Positions 16,353-25,038 of a stretch of DNA of 64,000 nt are shown piece by piece. The notes beneath the pieces are model-generated. The model saw nothing but the letters and a program-made list of their open reading frames with translations. It made no database searches and was not told where the DNA came from. Position numbers and translations under genes: made by a program. Source of the DNA: Actinophytocola glycyrrhizae (lineage in GTDB: Bacteria > Actinomycetota > Actinomycetes > Mycobacteriales > Pseudonocardiaceae); NCBI RefSeq assembly GCF_042653545.1, contig NZ_JBHSIS010000008.1:62001-126000 (forward strand). Direction: 5' to 3'. Position 1 is the first letter of the stretch, and every line of letters starts with the position of its first letter.

Positions 16353-17780
16353 TCACCGGGTCAGGGCACGTTTCATGATCTTGCCCATGTCGTTGCGGGG
16401 CAGGCTTTCCCGGTAGCGGACGACCCTCGGGCGTTTGTGCGGCGCCAGCAGCCGCGCCACGTGGTCCGCCAGTTCCGCCGGGTCCGGGGGCGCGCCGTTG
16501 GGCACCACCCACGCGACGATGCGTTCGCCCAGGTCCTCGTCCGGTTCGCCGGTCACCGCCACCTCCGCCACCGCGGGGTGGTCCAGCAACGCGTTCTCGA
16601 TCTCGCCCGCGCCGATCTTGTAGCCGCCACTCTTGATCAGGTCCGTCGCGCGGCGGCCGACGATGCGGACATAGCCGTCCGGGTCGCGGACCGCCATGTC
16701 ACCGGTGCGGAACCAGCCCTCGTGCAGCACGGCCGCCGTCGCGTCCGGACGGTTCAGGTAGCCGAGGAACAGGTTCTCGCCCCGGACCTCGATCTCGCCG
16801 ACGGTGTCGCCGTCCCGTGCCGTCAGTTCCGCGCCAGCGTCGTCCACCAGACGCAGGTCCACGCCCGGCAGCGGCAGGCCCACCGCACCCGGCCTGCGGT
16901 CGCCCGACGCGCGGACGCTGCAGTTCATCAGCGTCTCCGTCATGCCGTAGCGCTCGACGACCCGTTGGCCCGTGGTCGCCGCGAGGCGTTCGTGGTCGGC
17001 GGCGGGCAACGCCGCCGAGCCCGACACCAGCAGCCGCGCGCCGCCGATCGCCTTCGCCAGCGCCGGATCGGCCGCGCAGTCCAGTGCCAGGCGGTGGTAC
17101 ATGGTCGGGACGCCGAACATCATCGTCGCCGCGCCGGACAGTTCACCGGCCGCCGCCTGTGACGAGAAGCGGCCCAGGTGGTGCAGGGTGCCGCCGCGGC
17201 GCAGCGGGCCGACCACGCCGACGATCAGCCCGTGCACGTGGAACAGCGGCAGCCCGTGCACCAGCACGTCGTCGCCGGTCCACTCCCACACCGCCGCCAG
17301 CGCGTCGAGGTTGGACGTCACCGCCCGGCGCGGCAGGACCACACCCTTCGGCGGGCCCGTCGTGCCGGACGTGTAGACGACGAACGCCGGGGTCTCCTGG
17401 CCCGGTTCGGGAACGGGTGCCAGCCCCAGGTCTCGCGGTTGCCGCGGGACCGGCAGGCGTGGCAGCGCCCGCAAGCCCGCGGGCAGCTCCGCGTCGGCCG
17501 CGGCCAGCAGCAGGTCCGGACTGCTGTCGGTGACGATGTGGGTCAGCTCGCGCTCGCCGACCTTCGGGTTGACCGGCACCACCGGCACGCCCGCGACCAG
17601 TGCGCCGACCACCGCGACACACGTGTCCATCGTGTTCGTCGCCCACACCGCCACCCGGGTCCGCCCGCGCAGGCCCTCCGCCAGTTCCGCCGCGAGGAGC
17701 GACAGCTCACGGTAGGTAAGCACATTCGCACCGAAGCGCAACGCCACGCGGTCGTTACTGGTCACCAAGTCCGGAAACAT
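16353..17780 (-). CDS. matB: Malonyl-CoA ligase (acyl-CoA synthetase, MatB)
   Basis: 475 residues, the normal length for MatB. It makes malonyl-CoA (often also methylmalonyl-CoA) from the free acid, CoA and ATP. Diagnostic segments: VVYTSGTTGPPKGVV (P-loop), FGVPTMYHRLA, ERYGMTETLMN, RTGDMAVRDPDGYVRIVGR, ATDLIKSGGYKIGAGEIEN and the terminal lysine region LPRNDMGKIMKRALTR. These closely match remembered Streptomyces MatB sequences. ATG 17780 is chosen because FPDLVTSNDRVALRFG follows directly. It has no matA or matC neighbour, so it probably recycles malonate or feeds polyketide/fatty acid extension. Confidence 0.9.
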   Translation of the reverse strand: MFPDLVTSNDRVALRFGANVLTYRELSLLAAELAEGLRGRTRVAVWATNTMDTCVAVVGALVAGVPVVPVNPKVGERELTHIVTDSSPDLLLAAADAELPAGLRALPRLPVPRQPRDLGLAPVPEPGQETPAFVVYTSGTTGPPKGVVLPRRAVTSNLDALAAVWEWTGDDVLVHGLPLFHVHGLIVGVVGPLRRGGTLHHLGRFSSQAAAGELSGAATMMFGVPTMYHRLALDCAADPALAKAIGGARLLVSGSAALPAADHERLAATTGQRVVERYGMTETLMNCSVRASGDRRPGAVGLPLPGVDLRLVDDAGAELTARDGDTVGEIEVRGENLFLGYLNRPDATAAVLHEGWFRTGDMAVRDPDGYVRIVGRRATDLIKSGGYKIGAGEIENALLDHPAVAEVAVTGEPDEDLGERIVAWVVPNGAPPDPAELADHVARLLAPHKRPRVVRYRESLPRNDMGKIMKRALTR

Positions 17781-17936
17781 GCCTCTCCTAGCCCCTGCCG
17801 GGAACGACGAACATGCCACCACTATCACGCCGCGGGTGAACCACCACCGTCCCTGAGTCCACCAGGCGTCCACGGAACCTGCCCGGACGTCCAAACCCGT
17901 ACTCTGTCACGGTTGTGGCGGCGTAGCGTGCGCCCC

Positions 17937-18419
17937 ATGGTGCTCCTGACCCTCGTCGTCGCGTCATTGAACCTCGTCCTGCTCGGCGCGGTGTACGGCG
18001 TCTTCTTCACGTACTCGAACTCGATCGTGCCCGGGCTCGACCGGATCGACGCCGAGAGGGCCGTCGCCGCGATGCGCAGCTTCAACGTCGTGATCATCAA
18101 CCCGAGGTTCCTCGCGACGTTCCTCGGGCCGCTGCTGACCTCCGCCGCGACCGGGTTCCTGCTGCTCGGCCTGGACGAGACGACGCCCGCGCTGCTGTTC
18201 TTCGCCGCCGCCGTCGTCTACCTGGCCGGCTGCCTCGCCGTCACCGGCCGGGTCAACGTGCCGCTGAACAACGCGCTGGAGAACAGCACCGCCACCGACT
18301 GGGAGCGGCGGTGGGCCGAGTTCTCGCCGCGCTGGCGCCGGTGGAACACCGTGCGCACGGTGTCGAGCATGGTCGCGCTGGTGCTGTGCGGCATCGGCAT
18401 GTACCTCCCGCAGTGGTAG
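17937..18419 (+). CDS. DUF1772 (anthrone oxygenase-like) membrane protein
   Basis: 160 residues with four hydrophobic helices. The N-terminal helix leads into AVYGVFFTYSNSIVPGLDRI, followed by AMRSFNVVIINPRFLATFLG and GRVNVPLNNALENS, all typical of the DUF1772 family. Some members are cofactor-free anthrone oxygenases in polyketide pathways, but most have no known role. ATG 17937 is the first codon before the first helix; no clear ribosome site. It is divergent from matB with 156 nt between. Confidence 0.8.
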   Translation: MVLLTLVVASLNLVLLGAVYGVFFTYSNSIVPGLDRIDAERAVAAMRSFNVVIINPRFLATFLGPLLTSAATGFLLLGLDETTPALLFFAAAVVYLAGCLAVTGRVNVPLNNALENSTATDWERRWAEFSPRWRRWNTVRTVSSMVALVLCGIGMYLPQW

Positions 18420-18510
18420 GCGGCCGCCACCGGAACACAACCGCGGGACGACGACCACGCGGCGGGTGCCGCCGTACCTTCCGGTGCGAGACCAGGAAGG
18501 GGACCACCAC

Positions 18511-18990
18511 ATGCGCACACATCTGACCGCCATCGCCGCCGCCGTACTGCTGACCGCGTCCGCGTCGCTGCCGGCACAGGCCGGGCCGCCCCGCGACGAC
18601 GCGCTCGCCGCCTTCGCGCAGATCCGCGACCGGCAGGCCGACGCGTGGTACCGGGAGGACGGCGCCGCGTTCGCCGCGACCTTCACCGAGGACGCCGACG
18701 TCGTCGCGTTCAACGGCGACCACCTGCGGACCCGCGACGGCATCGCCGACGGCATGCAGTACTACTTCGACACCTACATCGACCACACACGGCTGCACAC
18801 CATCGACGAGCACATCCGCTTCGCGGGGCCCAACCTCGCGGTCATCGTGCGGACCGGGTGCCAGCTCGTGCCGCCGTCGACGGAGTGCCGGCCGGACTCG
18901 TTGTCGCGCAACACCAACGTGATGGTGAAACGCCACGGCCGGTGGCTGCAGGAGTCCTTCCAGAACACCCGGGTGATGGCGCTCCCCTGA
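18511..18990 (+). CDS. Secreted SnoaL-like/DUF4440 (SgcJ/EcaC-type) protein
   Basis: 159 residues. A signal peptide (MRTHLTAIAAAVLLTASASL, cleavage near PAQA-GPP, residues ~24-26) is followed by a cone-shaped SnoaL/DUF4440 fold. The pattern is ALAAFAQIRDRQADAWYRED, GAAFAATFTEDADVVAFNGD, TRDGIADGMQYYFDTYI and VMVKRHGRWLQESFQNTRV. The ATG at 18511 has AGGAAGGGG 8-16 nt upstream. The two cysteines (C-QLVPPSTE-C) may pair outside the cell. Function unknown; the family includes ketosteroid-isomerase-like and cyclase-like enzymes. Confidence 0.8.
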   Translation: MRTHLTAIAAAVLLTASASLPAQAGPPRDDALAAFAQIRDRQADAWYREDGAAFAATFTEDADVVAFNGDHLRTRDGIADGMQYYFDTYIDHTRLHTIDEHIRFAGPNLAVIVRTGCQLVPPSTECRPDSLSRNTNVMVKRHGRWLQESFQNTRVMALP

Positions 18991-19013
18991 GGCGCGTTGA
19001 CGGCGAATGCCCT

Positions 19014-19068
19014 GAAAGGCGCGTTCAGGGCGCTCAGCGCCCTGAACGGCCCATTCACGGCACCGGTC
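19014..19068. repeat. Hairpin of the CCTGAAAGGCGC family between convergent genes
   Basis: Inside this element CGTTCAGGGCGCT (19022-19034) pairs perfectly with AGCGCCCTGAACG (19036-19048) across a 1-nt centre. Outer parts (CCTGAAAGGCGC, ATTCACGGC) pair imperfectly. It lies between the convergent SnoaL-like and P450 genes and may serve both as terminator. Confidence 0.7.
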
Positions 19069-19108
19069 CGCCCTGCGGATGTCCCGCGGGCTCACTTCAC
19101 ATGATCAT

Positions 19109-20245
19109 CTAGTCCCAGCGGACCGGGAGCGTCGGCGGCTTGCGGAACACCAGCCCGGACGGGGTGACGGGTTCCGCGAGCCGCAGCCGGGGCAGGCGGT
19201 CCAGCAGCGCGGTCATCGCGATCTCCGCCTCCACGCGGGCGAGCCGGGCGCCGAGGCAGAAGTGCGGGCCCAGCGCGAACGCGAGGTTGGCGCGGGCGTT
19301 GCCGCGGTGGAGGTCGAAGACGTCCGGGTCGGCGAACACCCCGGGGTCGCGGTTGGCGCCCGCGATGGACACGCGGACCAGGTCGCCCTTCGCGATGTCC
19401 GCGCCCGCGAGGGTCACGTCGCGGGTCGCGTAGCGGTCGACCACCGACGCCGCCGGTTCCACGCGCATCGACTCCTCGATCGCGTTCGGCAGCAGCGTGC
19501 GGTCGGCGCGGATCTCGGCCAGGGCCGCCGGGTGCGACAGCAGGTGCAGCACCAGGTTCGCGATCATGCTCTCGGTCGTGTCGATGCCGCCGAACATCAG
19601 GACCGCCGCGTTCGACACCGCCTCGCCGGTGGTCAGGCCGTGGCCGTGCACGACGTCGACCAGCAGCGAGTCCGCCGCCGGGTCGGCGATCGTGCTCGCC
19701 ACGCGCTCCCCCAGCTCGCGGAACGCCGCAGCGCCCGCCTCGGTCGGCGCGCCGCCGGAGGTCACGGCCGACACCGAGTCGACCAGCGCCGCATACCACG
19801 TGCGGACCGCCGCGGCGTCCACGCCGGTCAGGCCCAGCGCGTCCGCGACCACCGACAGCGCGAGCGGGCCCGCGAAGTCCGCGCGCAGCTCGGCGGCACC
19901 GCGCGGCAGGAGCGCGTCGATCAAGCGCTCTGTCGACTTGGCGACGAACGCCGCGTAACGATCCCGCACCGGCGCCGGGCGGAACGGCGGGACGAACGGG
20001 TCGCGGTGGCGGGCGTGCACGGGACCGTCGAGGGAGAGCATGCTCGGGCCGACGACCGTCGCGGTCGAGAACCTCGGATCGTCCACAGTGAACGTCGCCG
20101 CGTCACGCATCACCTGCTGCGCCGTCGCGTAGCCGGTCACCAGCCAGCCGTCCAGCACCGGCACCCACGCCACCGGTGCCGAGCCGCGCAGCCGGGCCAG
20201 CACCGGGTGGGGGTCGGTGGTCAGCTCGTCGAGTGTGATGGGCAC
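19109..20245 (-). CDS. Cytochrome P450
   Basis: 378 residues. The I-helix oxygen-binding motif is LMFGGIDTTESM (the usual A-G-x-[DE]-T-T replaced by GGIDTT). The K-helix ExxR reads EESMR, and the heme loop FALGPHFCLGARLARVE carries the ligand Cys330. Length and absence of a membrane anchor mark a soluble class I bacterial P450 needing ferredoxin and reductase partners, none of which is seen nearby. The start is GTG 20245, before the PITLDELTTDPHPVLARLRG opening. It is divergent from the rhamnose operon; substrate unknown. Confidence 0.9.
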   Translation of the reverse strand: MPITLDELTTDPHPVLARLRGSAPVAWVPVLDGWLVTGYATAQQVMRDAATFTVDDPRFSTATVVGPSMLSLDGPVHARHRDPFVPPFRPAPVRDRYAAFVAKSTERLIDALLPRGAAELRADFAGPLALSVVADALGLTGVDAAAVRTWYAALVDSVSAVTSGGAPTEAGAAAFRELGERVASTIADPAADSLLVDVVHGHGLTTGEAVSNAAVLMFGGIDTTESMIANLVLHLLSHPAALAEIRADRTLLPNAIEESMRVEPAASVVDRYATRDVTLAGADIAKGDLVRVSIAGANRDPGVFADPDVFDLHRGNARANLAFALGPHFCLGARLARVEAEIAMTALLDRLPRLRLAEPVTPSGLVFRKPPTLPVRWD

Positions 20246-20279
20246 GCGGCCGAGTCTAGGCAGCTGCGCGGACCGCGGT

Positions 20280-20291
20280 TGAAACGTGCCA
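20280..20291. promoter_or_regulatory. Possible second LacI-type operator (imperfect)
   Basis: TGAAACGTGCCA shares its left half with the perfect operator at 20349-20360 and lies 69 bp upstream of it (centre to centre), between the P450 and rhamnose operon promoters. It could allow looping or co-control of the P450 gene, but this rests on one half-site. Confidence 0.35.
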
Positions 20292-20302
20292 ATTCCGTTG
20301 TC

Positions 20303-20332
20303 TTGACGCGTTCGCCGACCCTCGGCTACGTT
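20303..20332 (+). promoter_or_regulatory. Sigma70-like promoter of the rhamnose operon
   Basis: TTGACG (20303-20308) and TACGTT (20327-20332) are separated by 18 bp, a good match to actinobacterial primary-sigma promoters. Transcription would start near 20339, just before the operator. Confidence 0.6.
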
Positions 20333-20348
20333 CGCTGAGCAACAGGGA

Positions 20349-20360
20349 TGAAACGTTTCA
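20349..20360. promoter_or_regulatory. LacI-family operator upstream of the rhamnose transporter
   Basis: TGAAACGTTTCA is a perfect 12-bp palindrome of the type bound by LacI/GalR-family repressors. It lies ~10 nt downstream of the predicted transcription start, an ideal roadblock position. No LacI gene is in the window, so the repressor would be encoded elsewhere. Confidence 0.65.
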
Positions 20361-20383
20361 TGACCCGTGCAGGCGGTGAGCGC

Positions 20384-21886
20384 GTGACGGCAAAGGTGCC
20401 CCCGCTGCTCGAGCTGCGCGATGTCCACAAGTCGTTCGCCGCGGTGCACGCGTTGCGGGGCGTGTCCCTGGAACTGCACGCCGGCGAGGTCCACGGACTC
20501 GCGGGCGAGAACGGAGCGGGCAAGTCCACCGTGGTGCGGGTGATCGGTGGTGAGCACCGGCCCGACGCCGGGGCGGTGCTCGTCGACGGGACACCCGCCG
20601 GGTTCGCGGGGCCGCGCGACGCGCAGCGCCACGGCATCGCGGTGATCCACCAGGAACCGAGCCAGTTCCCGGACCTCACGGTCGCGGAGAACGTGTTCAT
20701 GGGCCGCCAGCCGCTGCGGTCGTTCCGGCGCATCGACCGGGCGGGCATGCACGCGCGCGCTGCGCAGCTGTTCGAGTCGCTCGGCGTGCCGATCGAACCG
20801 GGGCGCGTCACCCGTGGACTGTCGATCGCGGACCAGCAGATCATCGAGATCGGCAAGGCGCTCTCGGCGGACGCGCGGATCATCGTGATGGACGAACCGA
20901 CCGCCGCACTGTCCACTGTGGAGGCGCAGCGGTTGTTCCTGGTCGCGAAGCGGCTCGCGGAGGGCGGCGCGGCACTGCTGTTCATCTCGCACCGGCTGGA
21001 GGAGATGTACGAGATCTGCCACCGGGTGACCGTGCTGCGCGACGGGTCGCTGGTGACGACCTCCCCCATGGCCGACATCGACCGCGATGCCCTGGTGCGC
21101 AGCATGGTCGGGCGTTCGGTGGAGCAGCTGTACCCGTCGCAGGACACGGCGACCGGCGACGAGGCACTGGCGGTGGCCGGGCTGACGCGGGCCGGGGTGT
21201 TCGCGGACGTCTCGTTCTCGGTGCGGCGCGGCGAGATCGTGGGGCTCGCCGGGCTGGTCGGGTCGGGCCGCTCCGAGGTCGCGCGTGCGATCTTCGGGGT
21301 CGACCCGCTCGACGCCGGGCAGGTTCTCGTGGGTGGCAAGCGTTTGCCGCCCGGTGATCCGCGGGCCGCGATCCGGGCCGGGGTGGCGATGGTGCCGGAG
21401 GACCGGCGGGAGCAGGGACTGATCCTGGACCTGTCGATCGAGCGGAACGCGACACTGCCCCGGTTGCGCGCGGTGTCGCGGTGGGGCCTGGTCAGCCGGT
21501 CGAAGGAGCGGGCGCTCGCCGCGACGTGGGCCGACCGGCTCGGGGTGAAGCGGCGGCGCCTGGCCGACCCGGTGGCGACGCTGTCGGGCGGGAACCAGCA
21601 GAAGGTCGTGCTCGGCAAGTGGCTCGCGACCGAGCCGGACGTGCTGATCGTGGACGAGCCGACGCGCGGGATCGACATCGGCGCGAAGGTCGAGGTGCAC
21701 GCGCTGCTCGCGGAGCTGGCGGCGGCCGGGATCGCGGTGCTGATGATCTCCTCCGAGCTGCCGGAGGTGCTGGGGATGGCCGACCGGGTGCTGGTGATGC
21801 ACGAGGGCAGGCTGACCGCGGAGCTGTCGAAGGCGGAGGCCACGGAGGAGACCGTGCTGCGGGCCGCGACGGGAGGTGCCGCGTGA
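20384..21886 (+). CDS. rhaT: Sugar ABC transporter ATPase, rhamnose-type (two NBDs)
   Basis: About 500 residues with two fused ATPase halves, as in RbsA/RhaT-type importers. The first half has an intact Walker A (GENGAGKST) and IVMDEPTAALS; the second has the usual degenerate P-loop (GLVGSGRSE) with LSGGNQQKVVLGKWL and LIVDEPTRGIDIGAK. Upstream ATGs at 20348 and 20360 overlap the operator; GTG 20384 is preferred since homologues begin close to PLLELRDVHKSF and GGTGAG lies just before it, but the start is not certain. Rhamnose specificity is inferred from the mutarotase and isomerase genes downstream. Confidence 0.85.
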   Translation: MTAKVPPLLELRDVHKSFAAVHALRGVSLELHAGEVHGLAGENGAGKSTVVRVIGGEHRPDAGAVLVDGTPAGFAGPRDAQRHGIAVIHQEPSQFPDLTVAENVFMGRQPLRSFRRIDRAGMHARAAQLFESLGVPIEPGRVTRGLSIADQQIIEIGKALSADARIIVMDEPTAALSTVEAQRLFLVAKRLAEGGAALLFISHRLEEMYEICHRVTVLRDGSLVTTSPMADIDRDALVRSMVGRSVEQLYPSQDTATGDEALAVAGLTRAGVFADVSFSVRRGEIVGLAGLVGSGRSEVARAIFGVDPLDAGQVLVGGKRLPPGDPRAAIRAGVAMVPEDRREQGLILDLSIERNATLPRLRAVSRWGLVSRSKERALAATWADRLGVKRRRLADPVATLSGGNQQKVVLGKWLATEPDVLIVDEPTRGIDIGAKVEVHALLAELAAAGIAVLMISSELPEVLGMADRVLVMHEGRLTAELSKAEATEETVLRAATGGAA

Positions 21887-21900
21887 CCGGACAGCGGCAG

Positions 21901-21955
21901 TGCCCTGAAAGGCGCGTTCAGGGCGCTGAGTGTCCCGAAAGCGCCTTTCAGGGCA
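21901..21955. repeat. CCTGAAAGGCGC hairpin inside the rhamnose operon
   Basis: TGCCCTGAAAGGCGC (21901-21915) pairs perfectly with GCGCCTTTCAGGGCA (21941-21955). The 25-nt centre holds further partly paired sequence. It lies between the ATPase and first permease genes, in a gap of 91 nt within an otherwise tightly packed operon, and could adjust mRNA stability. Confidence 0.85.
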
Positions 21956-21977
21956 CTGCGGCCGCCGGAGGTGGGTG

Positions 21978-22988
21978 GTGATCAAGCCTTCCGGGCGCGA
22001 GTCCGCCTTCGCCGGGCGTGAGCTGGGCATCGTCGTCGCGCTCGTCGCCGTCGTCGTCGCGGCCACCATCGCCCGGCCCAGTTTCCTTTCCGGGCAGGGG
22101 ATCCACGACCTGTTCCTCAACGCGTCGATCATCGGGCTGCTCGCCATCGGGCAGGCGCTGCTGGTCATCACCCGCAACATCGACCTGTCCGTCGGGTCGG
22201 TCATGGGGCTCACCGCGTACCTGTCCGGGCAGTTGTTCCTCGTGGACAAGGACCTGCCGGTCATCGTCGTGGTGCTCGCCGGGATCGGGATGGGCGCGCT
22301 GTGCGGGGCGATCAACGGCGCGCTCGTCGCGATCGCCAAGGTGCCCGCGCTCGTGGTCACACTCGGCACGCTGTACGTGTTCCGCGGCATCGACTACGCG
22401 TGGGCGTCGGCCACCGACACCACCCAGATCAACGCCTACCAGATGCCGCAGGGCTTCCTGGACCTCGGCAGCGGCGCGGTCCTCGGCATCCCGAACCTCA
22501 CGCTGATCACGCTGGTCGTCCTCGGCCTCACCGCCTACGCACTGCACAACTTCCGCGCGGGCCGCGAACTGTACGCGATCGGGTCCAACCCGGACGCCGC
22601 GCGCCTGGCCGGCATCCCGACCGGGCGGCGGGTGTTCTCCGCGTTCGTCGTCTCCGGCGCGCTGGTCGGGCTCGCCGGGGTCATGCACGCCGCGTACTTC
22701 GGCACCATCAACGCCTCCGTCGGCACCGGCCGCGAACTGGCCGTCGTCGCAGCGGTGGTGGTCGGCGGGGTCGCGATCTTCGGCGGCAGCGGCACCGTGG
22801 TCGGTGCCGTGCTCGGGGCACTGCTGCTGACCACGGTCACCAGCGCGCTGCCGATCCTCGGGGTGCCCGCGTTCTGGCAGCGCGCGGTCGACGGCGCCGC
22901 GCTGCTCGTGGCCATCTCGCTGGACCGGGCGTTCATGGTGCGCCTCGCAGAACGACTACGGGCCGAGAGGGCGGTGCGACGTGCTTGA
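21978..22988 (+). CDS. rhaP: Sugar ABC transporter permease 1 (rhamnose-type)
   Basis: 336 residues with ~9-10 hydrophobic helices of the BPD_transp_2 family (RbsC-like). ITRNIDLSVGSVMGLTAYL and GAINGALVAIAKVPALVVTL, then GTLYVFRG, are conserved blocks of this permease type, the latter forming the ATPase-coupling region. NPDAARLAGIPTGRRVFSAF is another family marker. GTG 21978 has GGAGG 6 nt upstream. Its end overlaps the second permease gene by 8 nt. It would form a heterodimer with the next gene's product. Confidence 0.87.
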   Translation: MIKPSGRESAFAGRELGIVVALVAVVVAATIARPSFLSGQGIHDLFLNASIIGLLAIGQALLVITRNIDLSVGSVMGLTAYLSGQLFLVDKDLPVIVVVLAGIGMGALCGAINGALVAIAKVPALVVTLGTLYVFRGIDYAWASATDTTQINAYQMPQGFLDLGSGAVLGIPNLTLITLVVLGLTAYALHNFRAGRELYAIGSNPDAARLAGIPTGRRVFSAFVVSGALVGLAGVMHAAYFGTINASVGTGRELAVVAAVVVGGVAIFGGSGTVVGAVLGALLLTTVTSALPILGVPAFWQRAVDGAALLVAISLDRAFMVRLAERLRAERAVRRA

Positions 22989-24036
22989 CCGGGTGCTCGA
23001 CAGGTTCCTCCGGTGGGAAACCGTGCTCCTCGTGCTGTGCGTGGGGGTGTTCGCGGTCGGGTCGGCCAACAGTTCCGAGGGCGCAGGGTTCGCCGGGCAG
23101 GGCAACATCAGCTTCCTGCTGCTGGACTACAGCGAGGTCGCGCTGCTCGCGTTCGCGCTGCTGCCGATCGTGCTGACCGGTGAGATCGACCTGTCCGTCG
23201 CGTCCACGCTCGGGTTCTGCTCCGCGCTGACCGGCACGCTGTGGGACGCGGGTACGGGCTTCGAGACGATCGTGCCGATCGTGATCCTCGCCGGGGTCGC
23301 GCTCGGGTCGGTCAACGCGGTGCTGGTGGTCCGGTTCGGGCTGCCCTCGCTCGCGGTCACCATCGGCACGCTGGGGCTGTACCGCGGCCTGGCGTACGTG
23401 CTGCTCGGCGACCGCGCGGTGACCGGGTTCCCGGAGAACTACCGTCCGCTCGCGACGGACCCGATCGCGGGCACGTTCCTGCCGTACGCGACGGTGCTGG
23501 TGCTGTTCGTCGGCGCGGCGGTCGCGGTGCTGGTGCACAGGACCACCACCGGGCGGTCGCTGTACGCCATCGGGCTCGGCGCGCAGACCGCGCGGTTCTC
23601 CGGCATCCGGGTCGACCGCGTCAAGTTCGCGCTGTTCATGCTGTCCGGCGGGCTGGCGGCGGTCGCGTCGCTGATCTACACGCTCCGCTACAACAGCGCC
23701 CGCGCCGACAACGCGAGCGGCATGGAGCTGGTCGCGGTCGCCGCGGTGCTGCTCGGCGGGGTGTCGATCTTCGGTGGCCGCGGCACCGTGCTCGGGGTCG
23801 CGACCGCGCTGCTGGCCATGGCGGGCCTGCGCAACGTGTTGTTCCTCGACGATGTCAGCAACGAGATCCAGAACGTCATCACGGGACTGCTACTGATCCT
23901 CTCCGTGCTCGTCCCGGTCGTGTTCAAACCGAGGAGGACCAAAGATGCTCCGCTCGAACCGTCTGATGCAGACACTGAGCGCCGCGCTGGCGCTGACTCT
24001 GGTGGCGAGCTGCGGCGGAACCACCAAGGGGTCTGA
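22981..24036 (+). CDS. rhaQ: Sugar ABC transporter permease 2 (rhamnose-type)
   Basis: 351 residues, a paralogue of the first permease. LTGEIDLSVASTLGFCSALT, GLPSLAVTIGTLGLYRGLAY and GLGAQTARFSGIRVDRVKFA are the family blocks. After the last helix (~residue 318) a ~35-residue polar tail rich in charged residues extends 92 nt into the next gene in another frame. Start GTG 22981 overlaps the preceding permease gene. The overlap with the binding protein gene, whose own ribosome site GGAGG lies inside this frame, suggests coupled translation. Confidence 0.87.
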   Translation: MLDRVLDRFLRWETVLLVLCVGVFAVGSANSSEGAGFAGQGNISFLLLDYSEVALLAFALLPIVLTGEIDLSVASTLGFCSALTGTLWDAGTGFETIVPIVILAGVALGSVNAVLVVRFGLPSLAVTIGTLGLYRGLAYVLLGDRAVTGFPENYRPLATDPIAGTFLPYATVLVLFVGAAVAVLVHRTTTGRSLYAIGLGAQTARFSGIRVDRVKFALFMLSGGLAAVASLIYTLRYNSARADNASGMELVAVAAVLLGGVSIFGGRGTVLGVATALLAMAGLRNVLFLDDVSNEIQNVITGLLLILSVLVPVVFKPRRTKDAPLEPSDADTERRAGADSGGELRRNHQGV

Positions 24037-25018
24037 ACAGGCCCAGGGCGACGGCGGCAACGCGACCGAACGCGAGGCCGACCCGAACGCCGAGATCAAG
24101 GAGGGCCTGAAGATCGCGTTCCTGCCCAAGGAGATCGACAACCCGTACGAGGTGCTGGTCGACGAGGGCGGCATCGAGGCGGTCGAGGAGCTGAAGGGCG
24201 AGGGCAAGGAGGTCGGCCCCTCCGACGCGTCCGCGTCGTCGCAGGTGTCCTACATCAACACGCTGATCCAGCAGCGGCAGGACGCGATCGTCATCGCGGC
24301 GAACGACCCGAACGCTGTGGCGCCCGCGCTGAAGGACGCGATGAGCAAGGGCATCGCGGTGGTGACCTACGACTCGGACGCGGCGCCCGACGCGCGGCAG
24401 ATCTTCGTCAACCAGGCCGACTCCGAGGAGATCGGGCGGTCGCAGGTGAAGCTGATGTCCGACCAGATCGGCGGCAGCGGCAAGATCGCGATCCTGTCGG
24501 CCACCCCGAACGCGACGAACCAGAACACCTGGATCGAGTTCATGAAGGACGAGCTGACCAAGCCCGAGTACGCGAACGTCGAGCTGGTGAAGGTCGCCTA
24601 CGGGGACGACGACGACCAGAAGTCGTTCCAGGAGGCGCAGGGCCTGCTGCAGTCCATTCCGGACCTGAAGGGCATCATCTCGCCGACCACCGTGGGGATC
24701 TCGGCGGCCGCGCGGTACATCTCGTCGTCGCCGTACAAGGGCAAGGTGAAGCTGACCGGGCTCGGCACGCCGAACCAGATGCGGCAGTTCGTCAAGGACG
24801 GCACCGTGACCGAGTTCGCGCTGTGGAACCCGGTGGAGCTGGGTTACCTGGCCGGGTACGCGGCGGCGGCGCTCGCGTCCGGGCAGATCAGCGGCAAGGA
24901 AGGCGAGACGTTCGAGGCGGGCAAGCTCGGTGAGCGGACGATCGGCGAGAACGGCGAGATCATCCTCGGCCCGCCGACGACGTTCAACGCCGACAACATC
25001 GATGACTTCAACTTCTGA
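23945..25018 (+). CDS. rhaS: Rhamnose-type substrate-binding lipoprotein
   Basis: 357 residues. A type II signal peptide ends with the lipobox VASC (Cys23), so the protein is anchored outside the membrane. A periplasmic-binding-protein-like domain follows: LKIAFLPKEIDNPYEVLVDE, SYINTLIQQRQDAIVIAAND, VVTYDSDAAPDARQIFVNQA and GKIAILSATPNATNQNTW, the pattern of RhaS/AI-2-type sugar binders. ATG 23945 has GAGGAGGACC 5-6 nt upstream. It overlaps the permease gene by 92 nt. After it comes a hairpin and the mutarotase gene. Confidence 0.9.
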   Translation: MLRSNRLMQTLSAALALTLVASCGGTTKGSEQAQGDGGNATEREADPNAEIKEGLKIAFLPKEIDNPYEVLVDEGGIEAVEELKGEGKEVGPSDASASSQVSYINTLIQQRQDAIVIAANDPNAVAPALKDAMSKGIAVVTYDSDAAPDARQIFVNQADSEEIGRSQVKLMSDQIGGSGKIAILSATPNATNQNTWIEFMKDELTKPEYANVELVKVAYGDDDDQKSFQEAQGLLQSIPDLKGIISPTTVGISAAARYISSSPYKGKVKLTGLGTPNQMRQFVKDGTVTEFALWNPVELGYLAGYAAAALASGQISGKEGETFEAGKLGERTIGENGEIILGPPTTFNADNIDDFNF

Positions 25019-25038
25019 TGCCCTGGTCTGCGCGGCAA

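Noticed and set aside
20246..22390. The long upstream extension of the P450 reading frame
   Set aside because: The extension lies opposite the rhaT ATPase and permease genes and has low-complexity composition; the P450 start fits GTG 20245.
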